From contig NZ_JAGQFT020000006.1 of assembly GCF_018122625.2 (NCBI RefSeq), positions 124,001-188,000 on the forward strand: 64,000 nucleotides of DNA, read 5' to 3'. The notes beneath the pieces were generated by a model. That model ran no database searches. It saw only the letters and a program-made list of their open reading frames with translations, and was not told where the DNA came from. The stretch is from Coralloluteibacterium stylophorae. Its GTDB lineage: Bacteria; Pseudomonadota; Gammaproteobacteria; Xanthomonadales; Xanthomonadaceae. Within the stretch, counting starts at the first letter, position 1. Each line of letters starts with the position of its first letter. Below, in pieces: positions 53,312 through 62,428 of this stretch. A program made the translations under genes and the position numbers.

Positions 53312-54721
53312 CTATGCGGGACCGAAGGCCCGCAGCAGGCCGCGCGCCTTGGCCCGCGTCTCCTCGAGCTCGCGCTCGGGGTCGGAGTCGACCACGATGC
53401 CGGCGCCCGCGCGGAAGCCGATGCCGGTGCCCTCGATCCAGGCGCTGCGGATCAGGATGTTGAGGTCCATGTCGCCGTCGCGGTTCAGCCAGCCCAGCGC
53501 GCCGGTGTAGGCGCCGCGGCCGGTCCGCTCGAGCTCGGCGATGATCTGCATGCAGCGCACCTTGGGGCAGCCGGTGATGGTGCCGCCGGGGAACACCGCC
53601 GCGATCGCCTGCCCCGGCGTGATGCCCGGGCGCAGCGTCCCGCGCACGTTGCTGACGATGTGGTGCACGTGGGCATAGCTCTCGATGCCCATCAGCTCGT
53701 CGACCTCGACGCTGCCGGGCGTGCACACGCGGCCGAGGTCGTTGCGCTCGAGGTCGATCAGCATCACGTGCTCGGCGCGCTCCTTGGGATGGCCGACGAG
53801 CTCGCGCACGCGCTGGTCGGCGTCGTCGCCGTCCACGCGCGCGCGGGTGCCGGCGATCGGCCGGGTCTGCACGTCGTCGCCGCGCACCGAGACCAGGCGT
53901 TCCGGCGAGGAACTGGCCAGCGCCCAGCCCGATGCCGCCAGCAGCCCCGCGAAGGGCGCCGGGTTGGCCGCGCGCAGGCGCGCGTAGAAGGCGGCGGGAT
54001 CGGGCGGCGCGGCGAACCGCGCCCGCCAGCCGCGCGAGAGGTTGACCTGGAACACGTCGCCGGCGCCGAGGTAGTCCTGCACCGCACGCACGCCATCCAG
54101 ATAGCGCTGCGGCGGATCCTCCTCGATCGTCACCGGCGCCTGCCACGCCGTCGCCGGTCCCATGCCGGACGCCGCCGCGACGTCGGCCTCGATCCGCTCG
54201 AGCAGCCCGCGCGCCTGGGGGTGGTCGGCCTCGACCACGGCCAGCGCCTCGCCGCTGTGGCGGTCGCGCAGGATCGCGGCCGGGCAGCGCAGCGCGAGCG
54301 CGACCGGAAGCGCCCCCTCGGCCGGCGGGAGGTCGAGCACCGGCTCGACCTGGCCGGCGAGTTCGTAGGCCAGCAGCAGCGCCCAGCCGCCGCGGAACGG
54401 TATCGGCGAGTCGCTGCGCGGCGTGCGGGCGGCCTGCCAGGCCGCGTCGAGACACTCGAGGAAGCGGCCATCCTGCGCCCGCGTCGCATCGCCATCGAAG
54501 GCGCGCACCGCGCCGTCGCGGTCGCAGCGCAGGCCGGTACCGTCGGCGAGCAGGAGCATGTCCCAGCGCGGCGACAGGCGCGGCCTCGCGTCGACGGCCG
54601 CGTCGGCGGGGGCGGCCACCGGCGTGGCCGCCGATTCCAGCAGCACGCGGTAGCGCATCGGCGCGTGCCGATGCACCGCCAGCAGGTCGGTGTCCGGCGG
54701 CAGCGCGCGGACGTGGATCAT
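53312..54721 (-). CDS. pabB: Aminodeoxychorismate synthase component I (PabB-like)
   Basis: 469 residues; chorismate-binding enzyme for folate p-aminobenzoate synthesis. C-terminal core: GAGDVFQVNLSRG, SSSPERLVSV, HVMLIDLERNDLGRVC, FPGGTITGCPKVRCMQII and GIGFRAGAGIVVDSDPE. The PIKGT motif of E. coli PabB is PIAGT here (A290 instead of Lys), as in anthranilate synthase TrpE. I keep PabB because it neighbours mltG as pab genes do in related bacteria and no trpG or trpD is nearby. TrpE is the alternative. pabA and pabC are not in the window. Confidence 0.8.
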   Translation of the reverse strand: MIHVRALPPDTDLLAVHRHAPMRYRVLLESAATPVAAPADAAVDARPRLSPRWDMLLLADGTGLRCDRDGAVRAFDGDATRAQDGRFLECLDAAWQAARTPRSDSPIPFRGGWALLLAYELAGQVEPVLDLPPAEGALPVALALRCPAAILRDRHSGEALAVVEADHPQARGLLERIEADVAAASGMGPATAWQAPVTIEEDPPQRYLDGVRAVQDYLGAGDVFQVNLSRGWRARFAAPPDPAAFYARLRAANPAPFAGLLAASGWALASSSPERLVSVRGDDVQTRPIAGTRARVDGDDADQRVRELVGHPKERAEHVMLIDLERNDLGRVCTPGSVEVDELMGIESYAHVHHIVSNVRGTLRPGITPGQAIAAVFPGGTITGCPKVRCMQIIAELERTGRGAYTGALGWLNRDGDMDLNILIRSAWIEGTGIGFRAGAGIVVDSDPERELEETRAKARGLLRAFGPA

Positions 54722-54740
54722 GCCGCGCGCCGCCGCGCGA

Positions 54741-55979
54741 TCAGGCGCGCCGGAACACGAGGGTGGCGTTGGTGCCGCCGAAGCCGAAGCCGTTGGACAC
54801 CGCGATCTCGATCTTCTTCTCGCGCGCCACGTTGGGCACGTAGTCGAGATCGCAGCCCTCGCTCGGGTTCTCGAGGTTGATCGTCGGCGGGATCACGCCG
54901 TCGTGCAGCGCCAGGATCGAGAAGATCGCCTCGACGCCGCCCGCCGCGCCGAGCAGGTGGCCGGTCATCGACTTCGTCGAGCTGACCATCAGCCGGTAGG
55001 CGTGGTCGCCGAAGGCGCGCTTCATGGCATGGGTCTCGGCCAGGTCACCCAGCGGCGTGGAGGTGCCGTGCGCGTTGAGGTACTCGACCTCCTCCGGGTT
55101 CACGCCGGCATCGGCCAGCGCGCTCTTCATGCAGCGCGCGGGGCCCTCGCCGTTCTCGCTGGGCGCGGTCATGTGGAAGGCGTCGGAGCTGGCGCCGAAG
55201 CCCAGCAGCTCGGCATAGATGCGCGCGCCGCGCGCCTTGGCCCGCTCGTACTCCTCGAGCACGAGGATGCCGGCGCCGTCGCCGAGCACGAAGCCGTCGC
55301 GCTCCGCGTCCCATGGGCGCGACGCGCGCTCGGGCTCGTCGTTGCGGGTGGACATCGCCTTCATCGCGCAGAAGCCGCCCATCGAGGTCGGCGAGGAGCC
55401 GAATTCGCAGCCGCCGGCGATCATCACGTCGGCGTCGCCGTACTGGATCATGCGCAGCGCGGTGCCGATGCTGTGGTTGGCGGTCGCGCAGGCGGAGACC
55501 GCGGAGAAGTTCGGGCCCTTGATGCCCTTCATGATGCACAGCTGGCCCGAGACCATGTTGATGATGGTCGAGGGCACGTAGAACGGGGAGATCTTGCGCG
55601 GCCCGCCCTGCAGGTACTTGGCGGTGGTCTCCTCGATGCCGGCGATGCCGCCGATGCCCGATCCGATCAGCACGCCGATGCGCTCGGCGCTGGACTCGTC
55701 CACCACCAGGCCGGCGTCGTCCATCGCCATCGACGCCGCGGCGATGCCGTAGTGCACGAAGGGATCCATCTTCTTGACGTCCTTCGGCGGGATGAACGCC
55801 GTCGGGTCGAAGTCGCGGACCGCGCCGCAGATGCGGGTCGGGAAGGCGCTCGCATCGAAATGGGTGACCGGGCCGATGCCGGAGCGGCCGTTGCGGATGC
55901 TGTCCCACGCGGTGGCCAGGTCGTTGCCGACCGGCGAGACGATGCCCATGCCGGAAATGACGACGCGTCGCTTGCTCAT
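54741..55979 (-). CDS. fabF: 3-oxoacyl-ACP synthase II
   Basis: 412 residues from ATG 55979, with GAGG about 8 bases upstream; an ATG four codons earlier is less likely. Elongating condensing enzyme. Catalytic C164 in VSACATANHS, histidines in NAHGTSTPLGD and MTGHLLGAAGG, and GFGFGGTNATLVF at the end. It follows acpP through a 124-bp region of tandem hairpins and precedes pabB by 19 bp. Confidence 0.96.
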   Translation of the reverse strand: MSKRRVVISGMGIVSPVGNDLATAWDSIRNGRSGIGPVTHFDASAFPTRICGAVRDFDPTAFIPPKDVKKMDPFVHYGIAAASMAMDDAGLVVDESSAERIGVLIGSGIGGIAGIEETTAKYLQGGPRKISPFYVPSTIINMVSGQLCIMKGIKGPNFSAVSACATANHSIGTALRMIQYGDADVMIAGGCEFGSSPTSMGGFCAMKAMSTRNDEPERASRPWDAERDGFVLGDGAGILVLEEYERAKARGARIYAELLGFGASSDAFHMTAPSENGEGPARCMKSALADAGVNPEEVEYLNAHGTSTPLGDLAETHAMKRAFGDHAYRLMVSSTKSMTGHLLGAAGGVEAIFSILALHDGVIPPTINLENPSEGCDLDYVPNVAREKKIEIAVSNGFGFGGTNATLVFRRA

Positions 55980-56000
55980 GGCGGACCTCATGTACGGGTG

Positions 56001-56097
56001 GCGCGCACGGTGCGCGCAAACGCGCAGGGCCGCGAATGCGGCCCCGCATGTGCCCCGGAAGGGGCGCTCAGGTCGTGCCCGGGACCGCGTCCCGGGC
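56001..56097 (-). other. Four tandem perfect hairpins between acpP and fabF
   Basis: Stems: GCGCGCA/TGCGCGC (56001-56017, 3-base loop), GGGCCGC/GCGGCCC (56027-56044, 4-base loop), GCCCC/GGGGC (56052-56065, 4-base loop), GCCCGGGAC/GTCCCGGGC (56077-56097, 3-base loop). No U-tracts. They may stabilise acpP mRNA or reduce read-through to fabF. Confidence 0.65.
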
Positions 56098-56103
56098 CGT
56101 GGC

Positions 56104-56343
56104 TCACGCCTTGACGTGCGCCTTGATGTAGTCGATCGCCTGCTGGACGGAAGTGATCTTCTCGGCTTCCTCGTCCGGGATCTCGCACTCGAACTCTTCC
56201 TCGAGGGCCATCACCAGTTCGACCGTATCGAGCGAGTCGGCGCCGAGATCGTCCACGAAGGAAGCGTTCGCGGTGACTTCGTCTTCCTTCACGCCGAGCT
56301 GTTCGACGACGATTTTCTTGACGCGTTCTTCGATGCTGCTCAT
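56104..56343 (-). CDS. acpP: Acyl carrier protein
   Basis: 79 residues, highly acidic. The phosphopantetheine serine is S37 in [18 protein letters not shown]. It carries the growing acyl chain to all Fab enzymes encoded here. The ATG at 56343 gives the standard [12 protein letters not shown] start. It has its own -10 (TACAAT, 56378-56383) and strong hairpins on both sides, consistent with expression well above its neighbours. Confidence 0.98.
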   Translation of the reverse strand: MSSIEERVKKIVVEQLGVKEDEVTANASFVDDLGADSLDTVELVMALEEEFECEIPDEEAEKITSVQQAIDYIKAHVKA

Positions 56344-56377
56344 GTGTTCGAGACTCCCAGGGGGTGCAAGCGGGCGC

Positions 56378-56383
56378 ATTGTA
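56378..56383 (-). promoter_or_regulatory. Candidate -10 of acpP
   Basis: TACAAT on the minus strand, predicted leader about 28 nt. The -35 at 17 bp (CTACCG) is not consensus. The same -10 hexamer is found for rpsO, metY and tRNA-Leu in this window. Confidence 0.5.
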
Positions 56384-56474
56384 GAGGAAAGCCGGATCGG
56401 CGGTAGACCGCCTTGCGGCGCGGCCCCGCGGGCGCCTGCGCCGCGGGTTCCGCTCGTAACGATTCCGTGGACCG

Positions 56475-56512
56475 TGTCGCGGCGGGGGCAAGGCCCGTGC
56501 TGCGCCGCGACA
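56475..56512 (-). other. Hairpin after fabG
   Basis: TGTCGCGGCG (56475-56484) and CGCCGCGACA (56503-56512), 10-bp perfect stem with an 18-base loop, starting 6 bases past the fabG stop. No U-tract; possible 3'-end stabiliser or Rho-type boundary before acpP. Confidence 0.45.
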
Positions 56513-56517
56513 GCCGG

Positions 56518-57264
56518 TCAGGGCATGTACATCCCGCCGTTGACGTGCAGGGTCTCGCCGGTGATGTAGGAGGCGGTCGGGCCGGCCAGGAAGGCCACCG
56601 CATGCGCGATGTCCTCGGCGACGCCGAGGCGGCCGAGGGCGATCTGCTCCAGCAGCGCGGTCCGCGAGGCCTCCGGCAGCGCGCGGGTCATGTCGGTATC
56701 GATGAAGCCGGGCGCGACCACGTTGACGGTGACGCCGCGGCTGCCGATCTCCTTCGCCAGCGACTTGGAGAACGCGATCACGCCGGCCTTGGCCGCCGCA
56801 TAGTTCGCCTGCCCGGCGTTGCCGACCAGGCCGATCACCGAGGCGATGTTGATGATGCGGCCCTTGCGCGCCTTCATCATGCCGCGCATCACCGCCTTCG
56901 AGGTGCGGTAGACGCTGGAGAGGTTGGTGTCCAGGATCGCCTGCCAGTCCTCGTCCTTCATCCGCATCAGCAGGTTGTCGCGGGTGATGCCGGCGTTGTT
57001 GACGAGGATGCCGATCGCCCCGAACTCCTTGCCGACGGCGTCCACCAGCGCGTCGACGGCGGCCGCATCGGTGACGTCGAGGACGCGGCCGGCACCGCCC
57101 CGCGCCGCGAGCCGTGCACCGATGGCCTCGGCCCCGGCCTGGCTCGTGGCGGTGCCGACGACCCGGGCACCCTGCGCGGCGAGCATGTCGGCGATGGCCG
57201 CGCCGATGCCGCGGCTGGCGCCGGTGACGAGGGCGACCTCGCCGGAGAGGACGGAACTGGTCAT
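56518..57264 (-). CDS. fabG: 3-oxoacyl-ACP reductase
   Basis: 248 residues, SDR. NADPH site TGASRGIGAAIA, NNAGITRDNLLMRM (FabG signature), catalytic Ser in NIASVIGLVGNAGQANYAAAK with Tyr and Lys, and C-terminal YITGETLHVNGGMYMP. Reduces beta-ketoacyl-ACP in each elongation round. AGGAT lies 8 bases before the ATG. Gap of 47 bp from fabD. Confidence 0.97.
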   Translation of the reverse strand: MTSSVLSGEVALVTGASRGIGAAIADMLAAQGARVVGTATSQAGAEAIGARLAARGGAGRVLDVTDAAAVDALVDAVGKEFGAIGILVNNAGITRDNLLMRMKDEDWQAILDTNLSSVYRTSKAVMRGMMKARKGRIINIASVIGLVGNAGQANYAAAKAGVIAFSKSLAKEIGSRGVTVNVVAPGFIDTDMTRALPEASRTALLEQIALGRLGVAEDIAHAVAFLAGPTASYITGETLHVNGGMYMP

Positions 57265-57311
57265 GTCGTGATCCTGCTGGAAACGATGCGGGGGAGCGCC
57301 GGGTCCGCGGC

Positions 57312-58268
<957 letters not shown>

Positions 58269-58356
58269 CGATCAGGTGCGTTGCGGTGGGCCGCGCATGA
58301 TACGGGACATGATGCGGACAGCGTCTGTACCGGCCCGTAGGGTCGGTCGCGGCCCG

Positions 58357-59172
58357 TCAGGAGAACAGGCCGAACAGCAACTGCAGCGCCTCGATGTCGC
58401 CGTCGTGCAGCAGATCGACGAGCAGCAGCGCCGCGAGCATGCCGCCCGGCGCGCCCGCCAGGGCGAGGCCGAGCGCCGCCACCGCACCGCCGAGACCGCG
58501 CGCGCGGGCGCCGAGGCGGCGGGTCGCGGCGCCGAGGAAGGACAGCCGGGCGACCGACTCGCGCACGCCGTCGCGCACCGCCGCATCCTCTTCCCCCAGG
58601 GTAGCGGCGACCCCGCCGGCGAGTGCGCCCTCGGGGAGGTAGCGCACCGTGCCGCTGGCGAACAGCAGCCAGTCGCGCACCTGCGCATCCCGCAGCGACA
58701 TCACCTCGCGCGGGTCCTCCTCGAAGTCGAGGAAGCCGATGCGGTCGGCCGCATCCACGGCGAGATTGCGCGCCAGCGGCTGGCCCAGGTAGCCGCCGCG
58801 CGCGTGCACGTCGGCGACCGCGGCCGCCGCGCGCGCCACCAGCCCCGCCCCGCCGTCATGCGTACCGGTGCGCAGCCGGCTCGAGAGCGTGTCGCCGAGG
58901 TCGGAGAGAACCAGGAAACCCCTGCCCTCGCCCACCACCTCCGGCACGCGCACGCCGAGAGCGGCGAGCGCTCCGAGACGCGCGCGCTCGACTTCCAGCG
59001 CCTCGTCGGCCAGATGATGCGGTGGCGGCCGCAGCGCGGCGACGCCGAGGCGGCGCGCCGCCCAGTCCAGCATGCGCAGCCGTGCGCCGCGCGCGTCGCT
59101 GCCGTAGTGCTTGATCCAGACCGGGCGTCCGTCGATGACGGCGCGCTCGACCCGTGGATGTGGACCGGCCAT
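58357..59172 (-). CDS. Protein-kinase-like fold protein of unknown function
   Basis: 271 residues. Features of a small ATP-dependent phosphotransferase: a lysine in VWIKHYG (K21), a catalytic-loop-like segment DVHARGGYLGQPLARNLAVD (H123, N136) and a DFG-like GFLDFEEDP (D149). The pattern recalls Bud32/RIO or LPS-kinase folds. The C-terminal ~60 residues are hydrophobic (two possible helices; AALLLVDLLHDGDIEALQLLFGLF). It starts 6 bp after fabH and precedes fabD, so it belongs to the fab operon. Substrate unknown; a role in lipid or LPS metabolism is inference. Confidence 0.7.
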   Translation of the reverse strand: MAGPHPRVERAVIDGRPVWIKHYGSDARGARLRMLDWAARRLGVAALRPPPHHLADEALEVERARLGALAALGVRVPEVVGEGRGFLVLSDLGDTLSSRLRTGTHDGGAGLVARAAAAVADVHARGGYLGQPLARNLAVDAADRIGFLDFEEDPREVMSLRDAQVRDWLLFASGTVRYLPEGALAGGVAATLGEEDAAVRDGVRESVARLSFLGAATRRLGARARGLGGAVAALGLALAGAPGGMLAALLLVDLLHDGDIEALQLLFGLFS

Positions 59173-59178
59173 GGCCGC

Positions 59179-60168
59179 TCAGTAGCGCAGCAGCGCCGAG
59201 CCCCAGGTGAAGCCGCCGCCGAAGGCCTCCAGCAGCACCAGCTGGCCGCGCTGGACCCGGCCCGAACGCACCGCCTCGTCGAGCGCCAGCGGCACCGAAC
59301 CGGCCGAGGTGTTGCCATGCCGGTCGACGGTGACGATGACGCGGTCCATCGGCATCTCCAGGCGCTTGGCGGTCGCCTGGATGATGCGCAGGTTGGCCTG
59401 GTGCGGGATCAGCCAGTCGAGTTCGCGGCGGTCGATGCCGTGGTGCTCGAGCGTCTCCTCGACCACGCTGTCGAGCGTCTTCACCGCGACCTTGAACACG
59501 TCGCTGCCGCTCATGAGGATGCGCACGCCCGCGTTCTTCTCCTCCGGCCTGAAGCCGGCGGAGACGCCGACCGGGTTCCACAGGAGTTCCTTGTGGCCGC
59601 CGTCGGCATGCAGGTGGGTGGACAGCACGCCGGTCTCGGCGTCCGGCCGCAGCACCACCGCACCGGCGCCGTCGCCGAACAGCACGCAGGTGGCGCGGTC
59701 GGACCAATCGACCATCCGCGTCAGCGTCTCGGCGCCGACCACCAGCACGTTCTTCGCGCCGCCGCGGATGAACTTCTCGCCCACGCCGAGCGCGTAGACG
59801 AAGCCGGAGCAGGCGGCATTGACGTCGAACGCGGCGCAGCCGTTGGCGCCCAGCCGGTGCTGGAGCAGGCAGGCCACGGACGGGAAGACGAGATCGGGGG
59901 TGGTGGTGCCGACGATGACGGCGTCGAGGTCGCGACCCTCGATGCCCGCGGCCTCGAGCGCACGCAGCGCCGCCTCGTAGGCGAGATCGCTGGTGGTCTG
60001 GCCGTCGGCCGCGATGTGGCGCTGGCGGATGCCGGTGCGCTCGCGGATCCACTCGTCGCTGGTCTCGACGAACTGCGCGAGGTCGTCGTTGGTCAGCACC
60101 TTCTCCGGCAGGTAGCTGCCGGTGCCGGCGATCCGGGCGTAGACCCGGCCCTCAGTTTGCGTTGCCAT
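59179..60168 (-). CDS. fabH: 3-oxoacyl-ACP synthase III
   Basis: 329 residues from the ATG at 60168, with GGGAG 6 bases upstream. Initiates fatty-acid synthesis from acyl-CoA and malonyl-ACP. Catalytic C120 in [12 protein letters not shown], His in [10 protein letters not shown] and Asn in [31 protein letters not shown] is typical. The upstream extension of the frame is arginine-rich and runs through the hairpin region, so it is rejected. Confidence 0.97.
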   Translation of the reverse strand: MATQTEGRVYARIAGTGSYLPEKVLTNDDLAQFVETSDEWIRERTGIRQRHIAADGQTTSDLAYEAALRALEAAGIEGRDLDAVIVGTTTPDLVFPSVACLLQHRLGANGCAAFDVNAACSGFVYALGVGEKFIRGGAKNVLVVGAETLTRMVDWSDRATCVLFGDGAGAVVLRPDAETGVLSTHLHADGGHKELLWNPVGVSAGFRPEEKNAGVRILMSGSDVFKVAVKTLDSVVEETLEHHGIDRRELDWLIPHQANLRIIQATAKRLEMPMDRVIVTVDRHGNTSAGSVPLALDEAVRSGRVQRGQLVLLEAFGGGFTWGSALLRY

Positions 60169-60183
60169 GCCGGCTCCCTTGGG

Positions 60184-60284
60184 GGCCGGCGCAAGCCGGC
60201 CGGGGCGGAACTCCGATCGGGCCGGATGCACCCGCGGGAAACCGCGGATCCGGCCTCCGTCGCGCGCCGGGACGGGCCGGCGCG
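60184..60284 (-). other. Three tandem hairpins between rpmF and fabH
   Basis: Stems: GGCCGGC/GCCGGCC (60184-60201), GGCCGGAT/ATCCGGCC enclosing CCGCGG/CCGCGG (60220-60255), CGCGCCGG/CCGGCGCG (60263-60284). They fill most of the 124-bp gap where plsX is found in E. coli. No U-tracts. Likely to separate the abundant L32 message from fabH. Confidence 0.65.
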
Positions 60285-60292
60285 GCGAAAAC

Positions 60293-60484
60293 TCAGTCTT
60301 CCTCGACCGCCGACTGGGTCTGGATGACCTTCTTGCCGCGGTAGTAGCCGTCCGCGGTGACATGGTGGCGGATGTGGGTCTCGCCGCTGGTCGGGTCGGT
60401 GGACAGCTGCTTGGCGCTCAGCGCGTCGTGCGAACGGCGCATGCCGCGGGTGGACGGGGTCTTGCGGGACTTCTGGACGGCCAT
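60293..60484 (-). CDS. rpmF: 50S ribosomal protein L32
   Basis: 63 residues. [22 protein letters not shown] is the bacterial L32 signature, followed by [18 protein letters not shown]. No zinc CxxC pairs, so a zinc-independent form. It is 15 bp after yceD, the conserved yceD-rpmF pair. Confidence 0.97.
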   Translation of the reverse strand: MAVQKSRKTPSTRGMRRSHDALSAKQLSTDPTSGETHIRHHVTADGYYRGKKVIQTQSAVEED

Positions 60485-60499
60485 TTCAAGGTTCTCCGG

Positions 60500-61018
60500 C
60501 TAATGCTTCTTATCTTTCAGGACCGACAGCGCGGCGAACGGATTCGGCGCCACCGGTTCCTCGACCTGCTCGACCGCCGGCCAGTCCTTCTCGACCGCCT
60601 CGGTCCCCGGCGCCACCGGCATGACCGGCACCGCCAGGATGAGTTCGTCCTCGATCAGCTCGAGGGGGCGTACCGCGCTGTCCTCGCCCACCAGCACCGG
60701 CTCGTAGTCGGCGGGCAGGGCCGCCTCCTGCGATTCGGACTCGATCAGCGCCAGGCGCTGCTCGATCCGGACCGGATGCAGGAACCGCGCAAGGCTGCGC
60801 TGGCATTCCAGCGGCAGCTCCGCTTCGACGCGGAGGTCGACGTATGCGATCTTGAGCGCGTCGCGGTCGAAGTCGAGTTCGAAGCGGACCTCGCCCTCGG
60901 CATCGACCAGGCTCTCCTGGAGACGCCGGAATGCCGACAGCGGCATGCGGCCCTCGAAGTGTCGCCTGGACGCGACCATGCGCCAGGCATCCAGCACGGC
61001 GGGGATGGGCACGGACAT
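60500..61018 (-). CDS. yceD: YceD/DUF177 family protein (large-subunit rRNA accumulation protein)
   Basis: 172 residues. The N-terminal MSVPIPAVLDAWRMVASRRHFEG and central VDLRVEAELPLECQRSLARFLHPV fit the DUF177 family, which typically has a CxxC-type or single-Cys strand here. The acidic EDELILAVPVMP follows, then a tail ending NPFAALSVLKDKKH. Linked to 23S rRNA accumulation in E. coli and plants. First gene of the rpmF-fab operon with a near-consensus promoter immediately upstream. Confidence 0.9.
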   Translation of the reverse strand: MSVPIPAVLDAWRMVASRRHFEGRMPLSAFRRLQESLVDAEGEVRFELDFDRDALKIAYVDLRVEAELPLECQRSLARFLHPVRIEQRLALIESESQEAALPADYEPVLVGEDSAVRPLELIEDELILAVPVMPVAPGTEAVEKDWPAVEQVEEPVAPNPFAALSVLKDKKH

Positions 61019-61027
61019 AAGCGCGGA

Positions 61028-61056
61028 ATCTTAGGCGCCGGCAGCAGGGGTGTCAA
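61028..61056 (-). promoter_or_regulatory. Near-consensus promoter of yceD-rpmF-fab
   Basis: Minus-strand TTGACA (61051-61056), 17-bp spacer, TAAGAT (61028-61033). Best promoter match in the window. The predicted start falls about 0 to 4 bases before the yceD ATG at 61018, so the transcript would have little or no 5' leader. Confidence 0.8.
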
Positions 61057-61152
61057 TGAAGCGCGACGGGCGCCACAGCATGGGCCGGTGCCGTTTGCGG
61101 CCTCGGTCACCCAAGGCTCAGACTGCGCCTCCACCCACCGCTGCGGCCCCGC

Positions 61153-61629
61153 TTGAAGCTCGCCGTCTTCCTCGTCCCCCTCCTGCTGTTCGCGTCCGTC
61201 GCGACCGTCTTTGCCGTTGCGCGCCTGCGCGCGCAGCGGCGGCAGCGCACGCTGGCCCGCCTGCTCGACGGCGCCGACGAGGTCGAACGCCTCCTGTACC
61301 GGACCCGGCGCCGGATGAGCGACGTCGGCGGCGTGCTCGGGCGCGTGCCGGAGGACATCGGCGCCAGCGCGCGCGCGTCCCTCGACAGCGAAGGGGCGAT
61401 CCAGGACGCGCTGCGCGACGTCCTGCAGCACCGGCTGTGGATCGACCGCCACGGCGCCGACGCCAGCCAGGACGAACTCGACGCCGCCTGCGCGGCGATG
61501 GATCGCGCCCGCGAGCGGATCGACGGCGAGCTGCGCCGGCTGGAAGGCGCGGCCGCGGCGCTCGCCGAGGCCACCGACGCGGTCATGGAGGCCGCGGCGC
61601 GCGAGCCCGACGCGCTCAGGCGGCACTGA
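61153..61629 (+). CDS. Small membrane-anchored helical protein, unknown
   Basis: 158 residues from a TTG (KLAVFLVPLLLFASVATVFAVA is an N-terminal helix, cytoplasmic or periplasmic side unknown). The rest is charged and helical (ADEVERLLYRTRRRMSDVGG, RARERIDGELRRLEGAAAALAEAT), probably coiled coil. I recognise no family. The TTG lacks a clear Shine-Dalgarno, so the start is provisional. Divergent from yceD and ending 7 bp before the convergent methyltransferase. Confidence 0.55.
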   Translation: MKLAVFLVPLLLFASVATVFAVARLRAQRRQRTLARLLDGADEVERLLYRTRRRMSDVGGVLGRVPEDIGASARASLDSEGAIQDALRDVLQHRLWIDRHGADASQDELDAACAAMDRARERIDGELRRLEGAAAALAEATDAVMEAAAREPDALRRH

Positions 61630-61636
61630 GCCGCGC

Positions 61637-62359
61637 TCAGCCCGCCTTGCGCGCGAGCACGACCTCGCGGGCGTGGCCGAGGAAGCGGCGCCTGGGCGGC
61701 ACGATCGCGGCCCAGGCGAAGCCCGCATCGCGCAGCCGGGCGACGATGTCGCGGCCGTAGTTCCGGAGCGCCAGCACCCCGCCCTCGCCCACCAGGCGAT
61801 CGCCGTGGTACTCCGGCGGCAGGCGGTGCTCGATGCCGCCGTCCTCGCGCAGGCACGCGCGCTCGACGGTGGTCGCGCCGGCGAGCGGCACGGTGAAGGC
61901 GAGCAACCCACCCGGGCGCAGGACCCGGAGCATCCCGGCGAAGCCGCGGGCATCGTCGGCGACGTGCTCGAACACCTCGGTCGAAGTGCAGACGTCGAAG
62001 CTGGCGTCGGCGAAGCTCAGCCGCTGCGCGTCCTCGCAGCGCACGCCGTCGGCGACCGTTCCCGCGGGGACGCCGGCCAGGAACTCGCTGGCCGTCACCG
62101 CGCCGCAGCGCGCCCGGTAGAAGCGCAGCGCAGCACCGCCGGCCGAGAGCTCGTAGAGGCAGGCGCCTGCCAGGTCCTCCACCGCCTCGCACAGCACCGC
62201 GATCAGCGAGAGATGGACCGGGGTCCCGCGACAGCGCAGGCAGCGCACGGCCGTCTCGTCGTCGCCGATGCGCACCAGCAGGCTCGGCCCGCAGGCGGGG
62301 CAGCGCGCCGGCGCCAGCGCCGACGGCCGCAGCCGCGTCCGAAGTTTCTCCAGCAGCAT
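61637..62359 (-). CDS. Class I SAM-dependent methyltransferase with N-terminal zinc ribbon
   Basis: 240 residues from ATG 62359, GGGAG 7 bases upstream. An N-terminal CPAC...CLRC pair (about 20-43) suggests a zinc ribbon. The SAM domain follows; RLSFADASFDVCTSTEVFEHVADD and VLRPGGLLAFTVPLA are motifs of small-molecule methyltransferases (Methyltransf_11 type). The usual GxGxG loop is not obvious. Substrate unknown; the neighbouring glycosyltransferase suggests an envelope glycan or lipid, by inference. Confidence 0.78.
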   Translation of the reverse strand: MLLEKLRTRLRPSALAPARCPACGPSLLVRIGDDETAVRCLRCRGTPVHLSLIAVLCEAVEDLAGACLYELSAGGAALRFYRARCGAVTASEFLAGVPAGTVADGVRCEDAQRLSFADASFDVCTSTEVFEHVADDARGFAGMLRVLRPGGLLAFTVPLAGATTVERACLREDGGIEHRLPPEYHGDRLVGEGGVLALRNYGRDIVARLRDAGFAWAAIVPPRRRFLGHAREVVLARKAG

Positions 62360-62428
62360 GTCCACACTCCCTGTGACCGCGTTCCCGCGGATCTACGACG
62401 CAACGGCCACCGCCGTCGCGCTGTCCGC

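Noticed and set aside
53312..54721. Call as anthranilate synthase TrpE
   Set aside because: PIAGT fits TrpE, but genomic position matches pab genes of related bacteria and trpG/trpD/trpC are absent. Kept as PabB with reservation.
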